NCBI GenBank assembly: GCA_900553405.1
Contig: USDF01000006.1
Span: 1-42,888, forward strand
DNA from: an uncultured Clostridium sp.
Lineage (GTDB): Bacteria > Bacillota > Clostridia > TANB77 > CAG-508
Length of the DNA stretch: 42,888 bases
Direction of reading: 5' to 3'
Shown: piece by piece, positions 30,540 to 38,581 of the stretch
How positions within the stretch are numbered: the stretch's first letter is position 1
How the letters are laid out: the number at the start of each line of letters is the position of its first letter
The notes under the pieces: model-generated
What the model was told of the DNA's origin: nothing
The model's input: only the letters and a program-made list of their open reading frames with translations
Database searches by the model: none
Position numbers and translations under genes: made by a program

Positions 30540-30580
30540 AAACCTTCTTACAGAATTTATTATTTTCAATAAGAAGGTTT
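30540..30580 (-). terminator. Terminator of the SPFH gene
   Basis: AAACCTTCTTA (30540-30550) pairs with TAAGAAGGTTT (30570-30580). On the minus strand the second arm is followed by T-rich sequence. Confidence 0.75.
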
Positions 30581-30602
30581 ATTATAATATATTTAATTTT
30601 TA

Positions 30603-31535
30603 TTATTCTTTATCTTTTTTTGAAGACTTTTTATCGTCTTTTATAACTTCTTTAATAGCACCTAGGCTACCTAAAGCTGTTGTGGCATCAAATGGGATAA
30701 ATACCTTATTTGCATCTCCATTTGCAACTTCTTTTAATGCTTCTAATGATTTTAATTGAACTAATTTATCATCAGGATTTGCTTTCATCATTGCATCATA
30801 TACCATATGTATTTCTTCAGCTTTTGCTTCAGCAACTTTCTTAATAGCTTCAGCTTCACCGGCTGCTCTTCTTATTTTAGCTTCTTTATCAGCTTCAGCT
30901 TCTAATATAGCAGCTTCTTTTTTACCTTCTGCAAGAGTTATAGCAGATTGTCTTTCTCCTTCTGCTTGTAAAATTAAAGCTCTTTTATTTCTTTCTGCAT
31001 TCATTTGTTTTTCCATTGCGTCTCTAATATCTGCAGGTGGAGTAATATCTTTAATTTCAACTCTGTCTATTTTACAACCCCATTGGTCTGTTGCTTCGTC
31101 TAAGATTACTCTTAATTTATCATTAATAGCATCTCTAGAACTAAATGTTTCGTCTAAATCCATTTTACCAACAATATCACGAATAGTTGTAATTGCTAGG
31201 TATTCAATACCTTTCTTTAAACTTTGAATTTCATATACTGCCTTTGCAGGGTCTGTAATTTTATAAAATACAACTGTATCAATTGTAATTGTAACATTAT
31301 CTTTTGTAATAACACCTTGTGGTGGGATGTCCATAGTTTGTTGTTTTAAACTTACAACACTACGTACATGATCGAAAAATGGTATTATAATAGTTAAACC
31401 AGCATCAGCTATTTTATGAAATTTACCAAGTCTTTCAATAATATAAACCTCTGATTGTTTAACAATTTTGATTGTTTTACATGCAATTATTAAAATAATA
31501 ACTAGTATAACAATTAAAGCTATAATTCCTTCCAT
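30603..31535 (-). CDS. SPFH/band 7 (stomatin-like) membrane protein
   Basis: 310 residues. One N-terminal membrane helix (1-22), then the SPFH domain (about 23-185; EVYIIERLGKFHKI, IPPQGVITKDNVTITIDTVV, LDETFSSRDAIN), an Ala/Glu-rich coiled coil (about 185-260; ILQAEGERQSAITLAEGKKE), and a C-terminal tail ending in a Lys/Asp stretch. It resembles QmcA/YbbK and slipins, which build membrane microdomain scaffolds and modulate proteases. It lies downstream of an NfeD protein on the same strand, the usual NfeD-SPFH pair, with an AGGAGG ribosome binding site. Not the FloT type, which is larger. Confidence 0.92.
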   Translation of the reverse strand: MEGIIALIVILVIILIIACKTIKIVKQSEVYIIERLGKFHKIADAGLTIIIPFFDHVRSVVSLKQQTMDIPPQGVITKDNVTITIDTVVFYKITDPAKAVYEIQSLKKGIEYLAITTIRDIVGKMDLDETFSSRDAINDKLRVILDEATDQWGCKIDRVEIKDITPPADIRDAMEKQMNAERNKRALILQAEGERQSAITLAEGKKEAAILEAEADKEAKIRRAAGEAEAIKKVAEAKAEEIHMVYDAMMKANPDDKLVQLKSLEALKEVANGDANKVFIPFDATTALGSLGAIKEVIKDDKKSSKKDKE

Positions 31536-31613
31536 AAATTTTCCTCCTTTAAAATATATAATATAAACATTTCTTTAAAATAAATATAAAATGCTTATTT
31601 TAAAATTAATAAC

Positions 31614-32060
31614 TTATTTAATAGCTTCAATTTTAATAGGTTGAACAACAGCTTTTACTCCGTCAATTTCTAAAACTTCAACTTGTGTTCCTTTTTCAAT
31701 AAAAGAATCATCAAATGTTTTTGCTGACCACACTTCATTTTCAACTTTAATTTGACCAACTCCAAATTTTGGATTAATGTCTTGTGTAACTAAAGCTTTT
31801 TTTTCAATAATTGAAAAAGCATTAGTCATTACTTTTTTATCTTTTTTAGTGAATTTTTCTACAAAAGGTTTTGTAAAAAAGATAAGCAAAGTAGAAGTTG
31901 CAACAAAAACTATTGATTGTAGCCATAAGTTACCTGGGCAAATAAGACTAACTAACATTGTAATTAAAGCTCCTATTCCAAACCAAAATACAAAAAAGCC
32001 AACTGTTATCATTTCAATAACAAAACAAATGCCAGCTATAATTAGCCATATATACCACAT
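31614..32060 (-). CDS. NfeD-family membrane protein
   Basis: 148 residues with three or four membrane helices (about 1-80; MWYIWLIIAGICFVIEMITV at the start) and a C-terminal OB-fold domain (about 90-148; GQIKVENEVWSA, GTQVEVLEIDGVKAVVQ). This is the short NfeD1b form lacking the ClpP-like protease domain, which pairs with stomatin/slipin genes such as the one at 30603. A longer frame starts with TTG at 32090, but AGGAGG is placed for the ATG at 32060. First gene of a two-gene operon. Confidence 0.92.
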   Translation of the reverse strand: MWYIWLIIAGICFVIEMITVGFFVFWFGIGALITMLVSLICPGNLWLQSIVFVATSTLLIFFTKPFVEKFTKKDKKVMTNAFSIIEKKALVTQDINPKFGVGQIKVENEVWSAKTFDDSFIEKGTQVEVLEIDGVKAVVQPIKIEAIK

Positions 32061-32154
32061 AGCAAAACCTCCTAAAATTTTAACTAACAATATTATTATA
32101 CTATAGAAACTGGAAAAAATAAAGAGATTTGGGAAAAAATACTATAAAATAAAA

Positions 32155-32189
32155 ATTAAAGAGAAAGCAATTTATGCTTTCTCTTTAAT
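32155..32189 (-). terminator. Terminator overlapping the end of the 78-residue gene
   Basis: ATTAAAGAGAAAGCA (32155-32169) pairs with TGCTTTCTCTTTAAT (32175-32189). The stop codon at 32172-32174 is in the loop, so the last codons encode one arm. Confidence 0.82.
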
Positions 32190-32408
32190 CATTTGCTTAA
32201 TTTTTTCCTCCAAGGCCTGATATTGCCTAGAATATTCAGCACATTCCTCATATGCTTCTAAACGAGCATCCATGTCAGGAGAATCAGGAATTATCGGACG
32301 TTCTCCAAGGATGTCTTTTGGAGTAAAAAGCTCACCGGTTGTTAAATATCTAGTACGTAATTCAACAAACCGGATGTCAATAGGATTTGATAAAGTTGTA
32401 TTACTCAT
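32172..32408 (-). CDS. Hypothetical protein
   Basis: 78 residues, soluble; FVELRTRYLTTGELFTPKDI and ERPIIPDSPDMDARLEAYEE, with a C-terminal helix EEKIKQMIKEKA. No family recognised. It is somewhat richer in GC and more acidic than its neighbours. AGGAGGG lies ten bases ahead of the ATG. It is a lone gene ending in a hairpin, upstream of but separate from nfeD. Confidence 0.65.
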   Translation of the reverse strand: MSNTTLSNPIDIRFVELRTRYLTTGELFTPKDILGERPIIPDSPDMDARLEAYEECAEYSRQYQALEEKIKQMIKEKA

Positions 32409-32497
32409 AAAGTAGAACCCTCCTAAAAAAATAATATTAATAGATAAATTAAGTATAACACGAATTTACATAAAAGTCAAAATAAAATAGAAATATT

Positions 32498-32526
32498 TTG
32501 TAGTTTGTGCTGTTTTTTTATATAAT
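32498..32526 (+). promoter_or_regulatory. Promoter of mtaB
   Basis: TTGTAG (32498-32503), 17 bases, TATAAT (32521-32526), 86 bases ahead of the start. A small hairpin CTACTTT / AAAGTAG follows in the leader near 32547-32563. Confidence 0.65.
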
Positions 32527-32611
32527 GTAATTAGAAAATCTAAAAACTACTTTAAAAAGTAGATAAAATATGATAAAATAAGTCGAATAAAAAAAGAAAC
32601 GAGGAAGAAAT

Positions 32612-33955
32612 ATGGAAAAAACAGTGGCATTTTGTACATTAGGCTGTAAAGTAAACCAATACGAGACAAATGCAATGATAGAACAATTTATAAAAAAAGG
32701 ATATACAATAAAAGAGTTTAATGAAAAAGCGGATATATATATAATAAACACGTGCACAGTAACGAATATGGCAGATAGAAAATCAAGGCAAATGCTAAGA
32801 CGTGCAAAAGAATTAAATTCAAACTCCATATTAGTAGCTTGTGGATGTTATGCACAAGTGGCAAAAGAAGAATTAGAAAAAATACCAGAAATAGACCTAA
32901 TATATGGAACAAATGAAAAAAATAAAATAGCAGATTTAGTTGACTCATTGGGGACGTTTCATTTTGCGTCATCTGTCCCTTTTGCGTCAAAAACAGAAAA
33001 TGATAATAACATAAAAGAAACAAAAGTAACAGATGTAATGTATCAAAAAGAATTTTTAGATTTTGGAGTTACAGATTATACTGAAAAGACTAGAGCAGTT
33101 ATAAAGGTACAAGATGGATGTGACAGATTTTGTTCATACTGTATAATTCCATATGCAAGAGGGCATATAAGAAGTAGAAAAATTCAAAATGTAGTAGAGG
33201 AAATAAAAACTATTGCACAAAAAGGAATTAAAGAAGTTATAATTACAGGAATACATGTAGCTTCATATGGAAGAGACATAAAAGAAAACATTGGATTGAT
33301 AGATTTATTAGAAGAAATAAATAAAATAGATGGAATTAAAAGAATTAGATTAGGTTCACTAGAACCAACTTTAATTACAGAAGAATTCTTAGAAAGATTA
33401 ACAAAACTAGAAAAAATATGTGACCACTTTCACTTATCATTACAAAGTGGATGTGATGAAACATTGAAGAGAATGAATAGAAGGTATACTACAGAAGAAT
33501 TTAAAAAGTGTACAGAATTATTAAGAAAAGCGTATCCAAATGTTGCGTTAACAACAGATATAATAGTAGGGTTTCCTGGGGAAACAGATGAAGAATTTAA
33601 TAAAACATATGAGTTTTTAAAAGAAATTAACTTTTACCAAATGCATATTTTTAAATATTCTCCAAGAAAAGGAACAAAAGCGGCTGTAATGCCAAATCAA
33701 ATAGACGGAAACATAAAAGAGCAAAGAAGTACAAAATTAATAGAATTATCACATAATAATGAAATTAAGTATAATGAAGAAGAAATTGGAAAAGAATTAG
33801 AAGTATTATGGGAAGAAAAAGAGGATGAATATATTAAAGGACATACAACAAATTATAAAGTAGTAAAAATTCCATATAAGCCAATAGAAAATACGATATC
33901 AAAAGCCAAAATAGAAAAAGTGGAAAATTTAGAACTAATAGGTGTTGAAAGTTAA
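32612..33955 (+). CDS. mtaB: tRNA t6A37 methylthiotransferase MtaB
   Basis: 447 residues. N-terminal UPF0004 domain with three cluster Cys (CTLGCKVNQYETN with the typical MtaB GCKVNQYE, NTCTVTN, CGCYAQ), a radical-SAM domain with C170-x3-C174-x2-C177 (CDRFCSYC), and a C-terminal TRAM domain (about 385-447). It converts t6A37 to ms2t6A37 in ANN-reading tRNAs. Residues 113-127 (LGTFHFASSVPFASK) are encoded by a GGGGACG-type repeat that lies in frame in the linker between the first two domains (32948-32992), a tolerated insertion. GAGGAAG precedes the ATG. Confidence 0.95.
   Translation: MEKTVAFCTLGCKVNQYETNAMIEQFIKKGYTIKEFNEKADIYIINTCTVTNMADRKSRQMLRRAKELNSNSILVACGCYAQVAKEELEKIPEIDLIYGTNEKNKIADLVDSLGTFHFASSVPFASKTENDNNIKETKVTDVMYQKEFLDFGVTDYTEKTRAVIKVQDGCDRFCSYCIIPYARGHIRSRKIQNVVEEIKTIAQKGIKEVIITGIHVASYGRDIKENIGLIDLLEEINKIDGIKRIRLGSLEPTLITEEFLERLTKLEKICDHFHLSLQSGCDETLKRMNRRYTTEEFKKCTELLRKAYPNVALTTDIIVGFPGETDEEFNKTYEFLKEINFYQMHIFKYSPRKGTKAAVMPNQIDGNIKEQRSTKLIELSHNNEIKYNEEEIGKELEVLWEEKEDEYIKGHTTNYKVVKIPYKPIENTISKAKIEKVENLELIGVES
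32948..32992. repeat. GGGGACG-core repeat inserted inside mtaB
   Basis: 45 bases, 15 codons, starting TTGGGGACGTTTC (the same 13-mer as at 6817-6829), containing GGGAC ... GTCCC and two direct copies of TTTTGCGTCA (32962-32971, 32980-32989). Its GC content is far above the surrounding gene. It keeps the frame and has no stop. Confidence 0.75.
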
Positions 33956-34064
33956 ACAAAATTGGTATATAATTAGACACATTAAGAAGAGAACTTAGCA
34001 ATGTTACTAATAAATTGATATATTGTTAAATAATAATTCATTTATAAAGATAGGAGAGAAAAGA

Positions 34065-35825
34065 ATGGAAAAAGTAGACTTAAAAGATAAATATTTAAAA
34101 TTTTTTGAAAGTAAAGGACACAAAATAATACCAAGTGCACCATTAATACCAGAAAATGACCCAAGTGTATTATTTAATACAGCAGGAATGCAACCACTTG
34201 TACCATATTTAATGGGACAACCTCATCCATTGGGAACAAGACTTACAGATGTTCAAAAATGTGTAAGATTAACAGACTTAGATGGTATAGGAGATAAGAC
34301 TCACCACACATTTTTTGAAATGCTTGGAAACTGGAGTTTAGGAGATTACTTCAAAAAAGAAGCTATTTCATGGAGCTTTGAATTTTTAACTAAAGTATTA
34401 AACATTCCAGTAGAAAAATTAGCAGTAACAGTATTTGAAGGTGACGATTTAATTCCTAGAGATGAAGAGTCTGCATCAGTTTGGAAAGAAATGGGTATTC
34501 CAGAAGAAAGAATTAGTTATTTAGATAAGGATAATAACTTTTGGATTGCTGGAGAAGCAGGACCATGTGGACCAGATACAGAAATATTTTACTGGAGATC
34601 AGATGATCCAGTTCCAGTAAAACATGACCCAGAAGATGAAAGATGGGTAGAAATTTGGAACAATGTATTTATGCAATATGAAAAACATTTAGATGGTACA
34701 ATTTCTGAACTTCCAAAGAAAAATGTAGATACAGGAATGGGAGTTGAAAGAACTGTTGCAATATTAGAAGGTGTAGATGATAATTACTTAACATCAATTT
34801 GGAAAGATGTAATAGATAGAATTGAAGAAATGTCAAATACAACTTATAAAGAAAATCCAGAAAGTATAAGAATAATTGCAGATCATATTAGAACAGCAGT
34901 ATTCATTAGTGCAGATTACTCTGGAATAAAACCTTCAAACACAGATCAAGGTTATATTTTAAGAAGATTAATTCGTAGAATGATTAGACATGCTAAAAAG
35001 ATAGAAATCGACTTAAATAGTGGATTTGAAAGAGAATTAGCAAGTATGATTATTGATAAATATAAAGATTACTACAAAGAATTAACAGATAACAAAGAAG
35101 TAGTTTTAGATGTACTAACAAACGAACTTAACAAATTCAACAAAACATTAGAAAAAGGTTTAAGAGAATTTGAAAAGATAGTTTCTCACTTAAATGGAAA
35201 CATGTTAGATAAAGATTTAGCATTTAAATTATATGATACTTATGGATTCCCACTAGAATTAACAGTAGAACTTGCAAATGAAAAAGGAATAAAAGTTGAT
35301 GAAGAAGGATTTAATCAAAAATTCAAAGAACATCAAGAAAAATCAAGAGCTGGTTCAGAACAAAAATTTAAAGGTGGTTTAGCAGGAGATAGTGAAATAG
35401 AAACAAGATACCACACAGCAACACACCTTTTAAATGCAGCATTAAAACAAGTAATGGGAAAAGATACACATCAAAGAGGTTCAAATATAACAGATGAAAG
35501 AATGAGATTTGACTTCAACTGCGACCATAAATTAACAGACGAAGAAAAACAAAAAGCAGAAGATTTAGTAAATGAATGGATAAAAGAAGCTTTACCTGTC
35601 ACAGTAGAAGAAATGAGCAAAGAGGAAGCTATAAAATCTGGAGCAGAATGTATGTTTATAGAAAAATATCCAGATATAGTTACAGTATATACAATAGGAG
35701 ATGTATCTAAAGAATTATGTGGAGGACCTCACGTAAAAAATACATCAGAATTAGGACATTTCAAAATAAAAAAAGAAGAAGCAAGTTCAGCAGGAGTAAG
35801 AAGAATTAAAGCAATTTTAGAGTAA
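34065..35825 (+). CDS. alaS: Alanyl-tRNA synthetase, short form
   Basis: 586 residues, where bacterial AlaRS is normally about 870-880. The class II catalytic domain (FFESKGHKIIPSAPLIPEND, FNTAGMQPLVPYLMG, HHTFFEMLGNWSLGDYF) and tRNA-recognition region are complete. So is the editing domain, with zinc site HTATH (H450, H454) and CGGPH (C552, H556). The protein ends right after the editing domain (AGVRRIKAILE), so the oligomerisation/DHHA1 and C-Ala domains are absent. It is not truncated by mutation: a terminator follows six bases after the stop. The ATG at 34065 has TAGGAGAG; an upstream frame from 34023 lacks a site. No T-box leader was seen. Confidence 0.93.
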   Translation: MEKVDLKDKYLKFFESKGHKIIPSAPLIPENDPSVLFNTAGMQPLVPYLMGQPHPLGTRLTDVQKCVRLTDLDGIGDKTHHTFFEMLGNWSLGDYFKKEAISWSFEFLTKVLNIPVEKLAVTVFEGDDLIPRDEESASVWKEMGIPEERISYLDKDNNFWIAGEAGPCGPDTEIFYWRSDDPVPVKHDPEDERWVEIWNNVFMQYEKHLDGTISELPKKNVDTGMGVERTVAILEGVDDNYLTSIWKDVIDRIEEMSNTTYKENPESIRIIADHIRTAVFISADYSGIKPSNTDQGYILRRLIRRMIRHAKKIEIDLNSGFERELASMIIDKYKDYYKELTDNKEVVLDVLTNELNKFNKTLEKGLREFEKIVSHLNGNMLDKDLAFKLYDTYGFPLELTVELANEKGIKVDEEGFNQKFKEHQEKSRAGSEQKFKGGLAGDSEIETRYHTATHLLNAALKQVMGKDTHQRGSNITDERMRFDFNCDHKLTDEEKQKAEDLVNEWIKEALPVTVEEMSKEEAIKSGAECMFIEKYPDIVTVYTIGDVSKELCGGPHVKNTSELGHFKIKKEEASSAGVRRIKAILE

Positions 35826-35831
35826 TATAGA

Positions 35832-35862
35832 AAAAAGAACGTTCAAAAAGAACGTTCTTTTT
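35832..35862. terminator. Bidirectional terminator after alaS
   Basis: AAAAAGAACGTTC (35832-35844) pairs perfectly with GAACGTTCTTTTT (35850-35862), loop AAAAA. Confidence 0.92.
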
Positions 35863-35866
35863 CTGC

Positions 35867-36301
35867 TTACTTAGCATAGAAACATGAGAAAGATTCAAAA
35901 TATACAATACAGTAAAATGGACTTTTTATTCCATAGGCTTCATCATTAAAACATGTTTCGATGGTTTTCATAATAAATCCTTTTTCATATAAACCACTTC
36001 CTAAGAATTTTTTATTTATTGGAAAATTCTCAAGGTATTGCCGAATAGTTGAACTAACAGTTGCAATATCAAACTTAAATGAATACTCACTCCAACCTTT
36101 TGGAACAGTTTCAAATCCCCAACCGATACAATATTTACCGTCTTTAGTAATTTGATAAACTAATTTACAACCGCGATCAATTTCTTCTTGTGTCATATTT
36201 TTATAGTCCCCAGAATACTTTAAAGCAAATTCAAGGGCAATTTCTAGTTCATTTGAGTTTAATGCACCAGAAATTGTTAAAATTTGATTGCTAGAAAACA
36301 T
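35867..36301 (-). CDS. Hypothetical soluble protein
   Basis: 144 residues, no signal or membrane helix. Mixed alpha/beta composition with NQILTISGALNSNELEIALE, GCKLVYQITKDGKYCIGWGF, and an aromatic C-terminus (YCIVYFESFSCFYAK). No family recognised; a phage- or immunity-type protein would be a guess only. AGGAGG precedes the ATG, and a consensus promoter (36358-36386) with a palindrome at its start site suggests regulated expression. Confidence 0.65.
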   Translation of the reverse strand: MFSSNQILTISGALNSNELEIALEFALKYSGDYKNMTQEEIDRGCKLVYQITKDGKYCIGWGFETVPKGWSEYSFKFDIATVSSTIRQYLENFPINKKFLGSGLYEKGFIMKTIETCFNDEAYGIKSPFYCIVYFESFSCFYAK

Positions 36302-36340
36302 TATGTTTTTCCTCCTTAAATTGATTAAAGAAAATTTATA

Positions 36341-36386
36341 GTTACATTAATAGTAACATTATATATAAAATTATGTAAATTGTCAA
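36341..36386 (-). promoter_or_regulatory. Promoter with start-site palindrome
   Basis: Minus strand TTGACA (36386-36381), 17 bases, TATAAT (36363-36358), followed by GTTACTATTAATGTAAC (36357-36341), an interrupted palindrome at the expected start site that could be an operator or a leader hairpin. Confidence 0.75.
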
Positions 36387-36404
36387 TTGATTAATATAGA
36401 TTAA

Positions 36405-36433
36405 TTGATTTTTAAAATTATCTATACTATAAT
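36405..36433 (+). promoter_or_regulatory. Promoter of the HIT gene
   Basis: TTGATT (36405-36410), 17 bases, TATAAT (36428-36433), 35 bases before the start. Confidence 0.8.
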
Positions 36434-36468
36434 ATAGAATAATATTTAAAAGTTGAGGAGGATTAAAA

Positions 36469-36816
36469 ATGGAAGATTGTATTTTTTGTAAAATAATAAA
36501 AGGAGAAATTCCTTCAAAAAAAGTATATGAAGATGAAGATGTATTAGCATTTCATGATATAAATCCAGCTGCTCCAATTCATATATTAGTAATTCCTAAA
36601 AAGCATATATCAATGCTTACAGATTTAACAAAAGAAGATGAAGCATTAATTGGAAAAATTTATACTACAATAAATAAAATTGCAAAGCAAGAAGGCTTTG
36701 AAAAACAAGGATTTAGAGTAATTGCAAATTGTGGTAAAGATTCAGGACAAGAAGTAATGCATATACATTTTCATATTTTAGGTGGAAAAGTGTTAGGAGA
36801 TAAAATTGTTGGATAA
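36469..36816 (+). CDS. HIT-family nucleotide hydrolase (HinT-like)
   Basis: 115 residues. The N-terminal zinc-like CIFCKIIKGEIPS, the central AAPIHILVIPKKHI and the C-terminal histidine triad MHIHFHILGGK are complete. HinT enzymes hydrolyse AMP-lysine and aminoacyl-AMP-type phosphoramidates; the physiological role is unclear. Length is right for the HinT/YcfF group. GGAGG lies seven bases before the ATG. Monocistronic; no terminator was recognised before the sortase promoter. Confidence 0.94.
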   Translation: MEDCIFCKIIKGEIPSKKVYEDEDVLAFHDINPAAPIHILVIPKKHISMLTDLTKEDEALIGKIYTTINKIAKQEGFEKQGFRVIANCGKDSGQEVMHIHFHILGGKVLGDKIVG

Positions 36817-36910
36817 ATCATCAAATAGTCAAAGTATAAAAGCAAATTATAATTTTAAAATTAAAGTTAAAATTTAATTTGCACAAATTATCAAAAATTT
36901 AGTAAAAATG

Positions 36911-36939
36911 TAGAAAAAATATCCTCATTATGGTATAAT
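36911..36939 (+). promoter_or_regulatory. Promoter of the sortase pair
   Basis: Extended -10 TGG-TATAAT (36931-36939) with a weak -35 TAGAAA (36911-36916) at 17-base spacing. Confidence 0.6.
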
Positions 36940-36971
36940 AGAGTTAACTATAGACCAAGGAGGATATTTTT

Positions 36972-37655
36972 ATGTTTGAAGGCAAATATTCAAAATTATT
37001 AACAGGATTATTAATTGCAGGTATAATTGCAGTTATAGGAATATTAGCAGGTATTGGAATTTATATTTCTAATAATGCTAAATTAAAAAAAGAGCAAGAA
37101 GATAGTGTAAACCATTATGATGAAAAACTTAATGAGACTATAGAAAATACAATAACTAATACAGTTACTGCAAATGAAGTAACACCTATAATAGGAGTAG
37201 AAAATGTAATTATAGATAATAATGGTAACACTACAACAGATAACAAAGAAAAGTATAAAGGATTTAATGTTGCTGGAACAATAGAGATACCAGCAATTAA
37301 TTTAAAATATTTTGTATTAGAAAGTTCTAGTAAATCAGCTATAGAAGTAGCAGTAGGAATTTATGAAGAAGATATAACAGAATTAAATTTAGTAGGAAAT
37401 ACAACAATAGTAGGTCATAATTATCGTAATGGAACATTCTTCTCTAATAATAAAAAATTAGTAGAAGGAGATAAAATTTATATTACAGATTCAACAGGAA
37501 AGAAAGTAACATACATAATTTATAAAACATACACTACTACACCAGAAGATTCTTCACATTTATATAGAGATACAGCAGGAAAAAGAGAAATAACATTATT
37601 AACTTGTACAGATGATACACAAAGTAGATTGGTTATACTTGCAAGAGAGCAATAG
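36972..37655 (+). CDS. Class D/E-type sortase, first of a tandem pair
   Basis: 227 residues. N-terminal membrane anchor (about 9-33), a variable Asn/Thr-rich stalk (about 34-98), then the sortase beta barrel. Catalytic His in VGHNYRNGTFFSNNKKL, catalytic Cys in TLLTCTDD and Arg in RLVILARE are present. Sortases cut an LPxTG-like signal and attach surface proteins to the wall; no candidate substrate is in the window. GTIEIPAINL is the typical domain entry. AAGGAGG upstream of the ATG. It is followed 21 bases later by a paralogue. Confidence 0.92.
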   Translation: MFEGKYSKLLTGLLIAGIIAVIGILAGIGIYISNNAKLKKEQEDSVNHYDEKLNETIENTITNTVTANEVTPIIGVENVIIDNNGNTTTDNKEKYKGFNVAGTIEIPAINLKYFVLESSSKSAIEVAVGIYEEDITELNLVGNTTIVGHNYRNGTFFSNNKKLVEGDKIYITDSTGKKVTYIIYKTYTTTPEDSSHLYRDTAGKREITLLTCTDDTQSRLVILAREQ

Positions 37656-37676
37656 AATTGTGAAAGGAGAGATATA

Positions 37677-38345
37677 ATGCAAAAAGGAAAAAAAGTATTT
37701 AATATTATAATAGCTATAACTATAATTGCATTAATCTCTGTTGGTGGTTATGCAGCTTACTATTATATAAGTAATTATATAGAATTAAAAGAAGCTGAAA
37801 AAGCAGTTGATGAATTTGAAAATGATGTAATTGTAGTAAATATAGAAGATCAAAATACACCAGAAGAACCAACACAGACTGAAGAACCAGAAAATCAAAA
37901 TGATACATCTAAAAATAACACAACGAATAGAACGTCAAGTGGAAGTTATTATAGAGGATACTCAATGATAGGTACTATACAAATTCCAAAAACAAAGGTA
38001 AAAATACCTATAGTAGATAAAGCAACACCTACATCTATGAAATCAGCAGCAGCAGTTATATATGGACCAGGACTAAATGAGGTAGGAAATACAGTAATAG
38101 CAGCTCATAATTATAGAAATGGTACATATTTTTCAAATAATAAAAAGTTGGTAGTAGGAGATAAAATATATATTACAGATTCTTCTGGAGATAAACTTGA
38201 ATATACAATCTATAAAACACATACAGTAGATGCAACAGAGTTTTCTTATGCAACTAGAGATACAAAAGGAAAAAGGGAAATTTCATTATCTACATGTACA
38301 ACAGATCCAGAACAAAGACTTGTTATATTAGCAAGAGAGAGTTAA
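37677..38345 (+). CDS. Class D/E-type sortase, second of a tandem pair
   Basis: 222 residues, same architecture as the preceding protein: membrane helix (about 8-30), a Glu/Asn/Thr-rich stalk, GTIQIPKTKVKIPIVD, catalytic AAHNYRNGTYFSNNKKL, STCTTDPEQRLVILARE. The barrels are clearly homologous, with identical stretches YRNGT and KGKREI-like segments, but the stalk differs. Tandem duplication with different stalks and entry strands suggests split substrate preference; this is inference. GAAAGGAGAG lies before the ATG. Terminator at 38371. Confidence 0.92.
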   Translation: MQKGKKVFNIIIAITIIALISVGGYAAYYYISNYIELKEAEKAVDEFENDVIVVNIEDQNTPEEPTQTEEPENQNDTSKNNTTNRTSSGSYYRGYSMIGTIQIPKTKVKIPIVDKATPTSMKSAAAVIYGPGLNEVGNTVIAAHNYRNGTYFSNNKKLVVGDKIYITDSSGDKLEYTIYKTHTVDATEFSYATRDTKGKREISLSTCTTDPEQRLVILARES

Positions 38346-38370
38346 AAATATAGAATAAATATGGCGAGTT

Positions 38371-38422
38371 TAAGATTTTCTTAAAATTTACATTTGCTAG
38401 AAAATCTTAGGCTTGTTTTTTT
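38371..38422 (+). terminator. Terminator of the sortase operon
   Basis: TAAGATTTTCT (38371-38381) pairs with AGAAAATCTTA (38399-38409); GGCTTG then a run of T to 38422. Confidence 0.8.
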
Positions 38423-38472
38423 ATTGGAATGTTTTTATGTAAAAAAATCTCGAAAATATTTTGGAAAATCTT

Positions 38473-38501
38473 TTGACTTTTACCAAAAATTGTAGTATAA
38501 T
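38473..38501 (+). promoter_or_regulatory. Sigma-A promoter of the CarD gene
   Basis: TTGACT (38473-38478), 17 bases, TATAAT (38496-38501), with an 80-base leader before the ATG. Confidence 0.88.
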
Positions 38502-38581
38502 ATAAATGTAGTTGAAAAAGAGAATCGAAACCTTTCTTGACTGACGTAAACGAATAAAAATAGTAGAGAGGGAGTGCTTAT

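Noticed and set aside
33956..34064. T-box riboswitch ahead of alaS
   Set aside because: The leader is only about 100 bases, with no T-box sequence (TGGNACCGCG-like) and no antiterminator/terminator pair.
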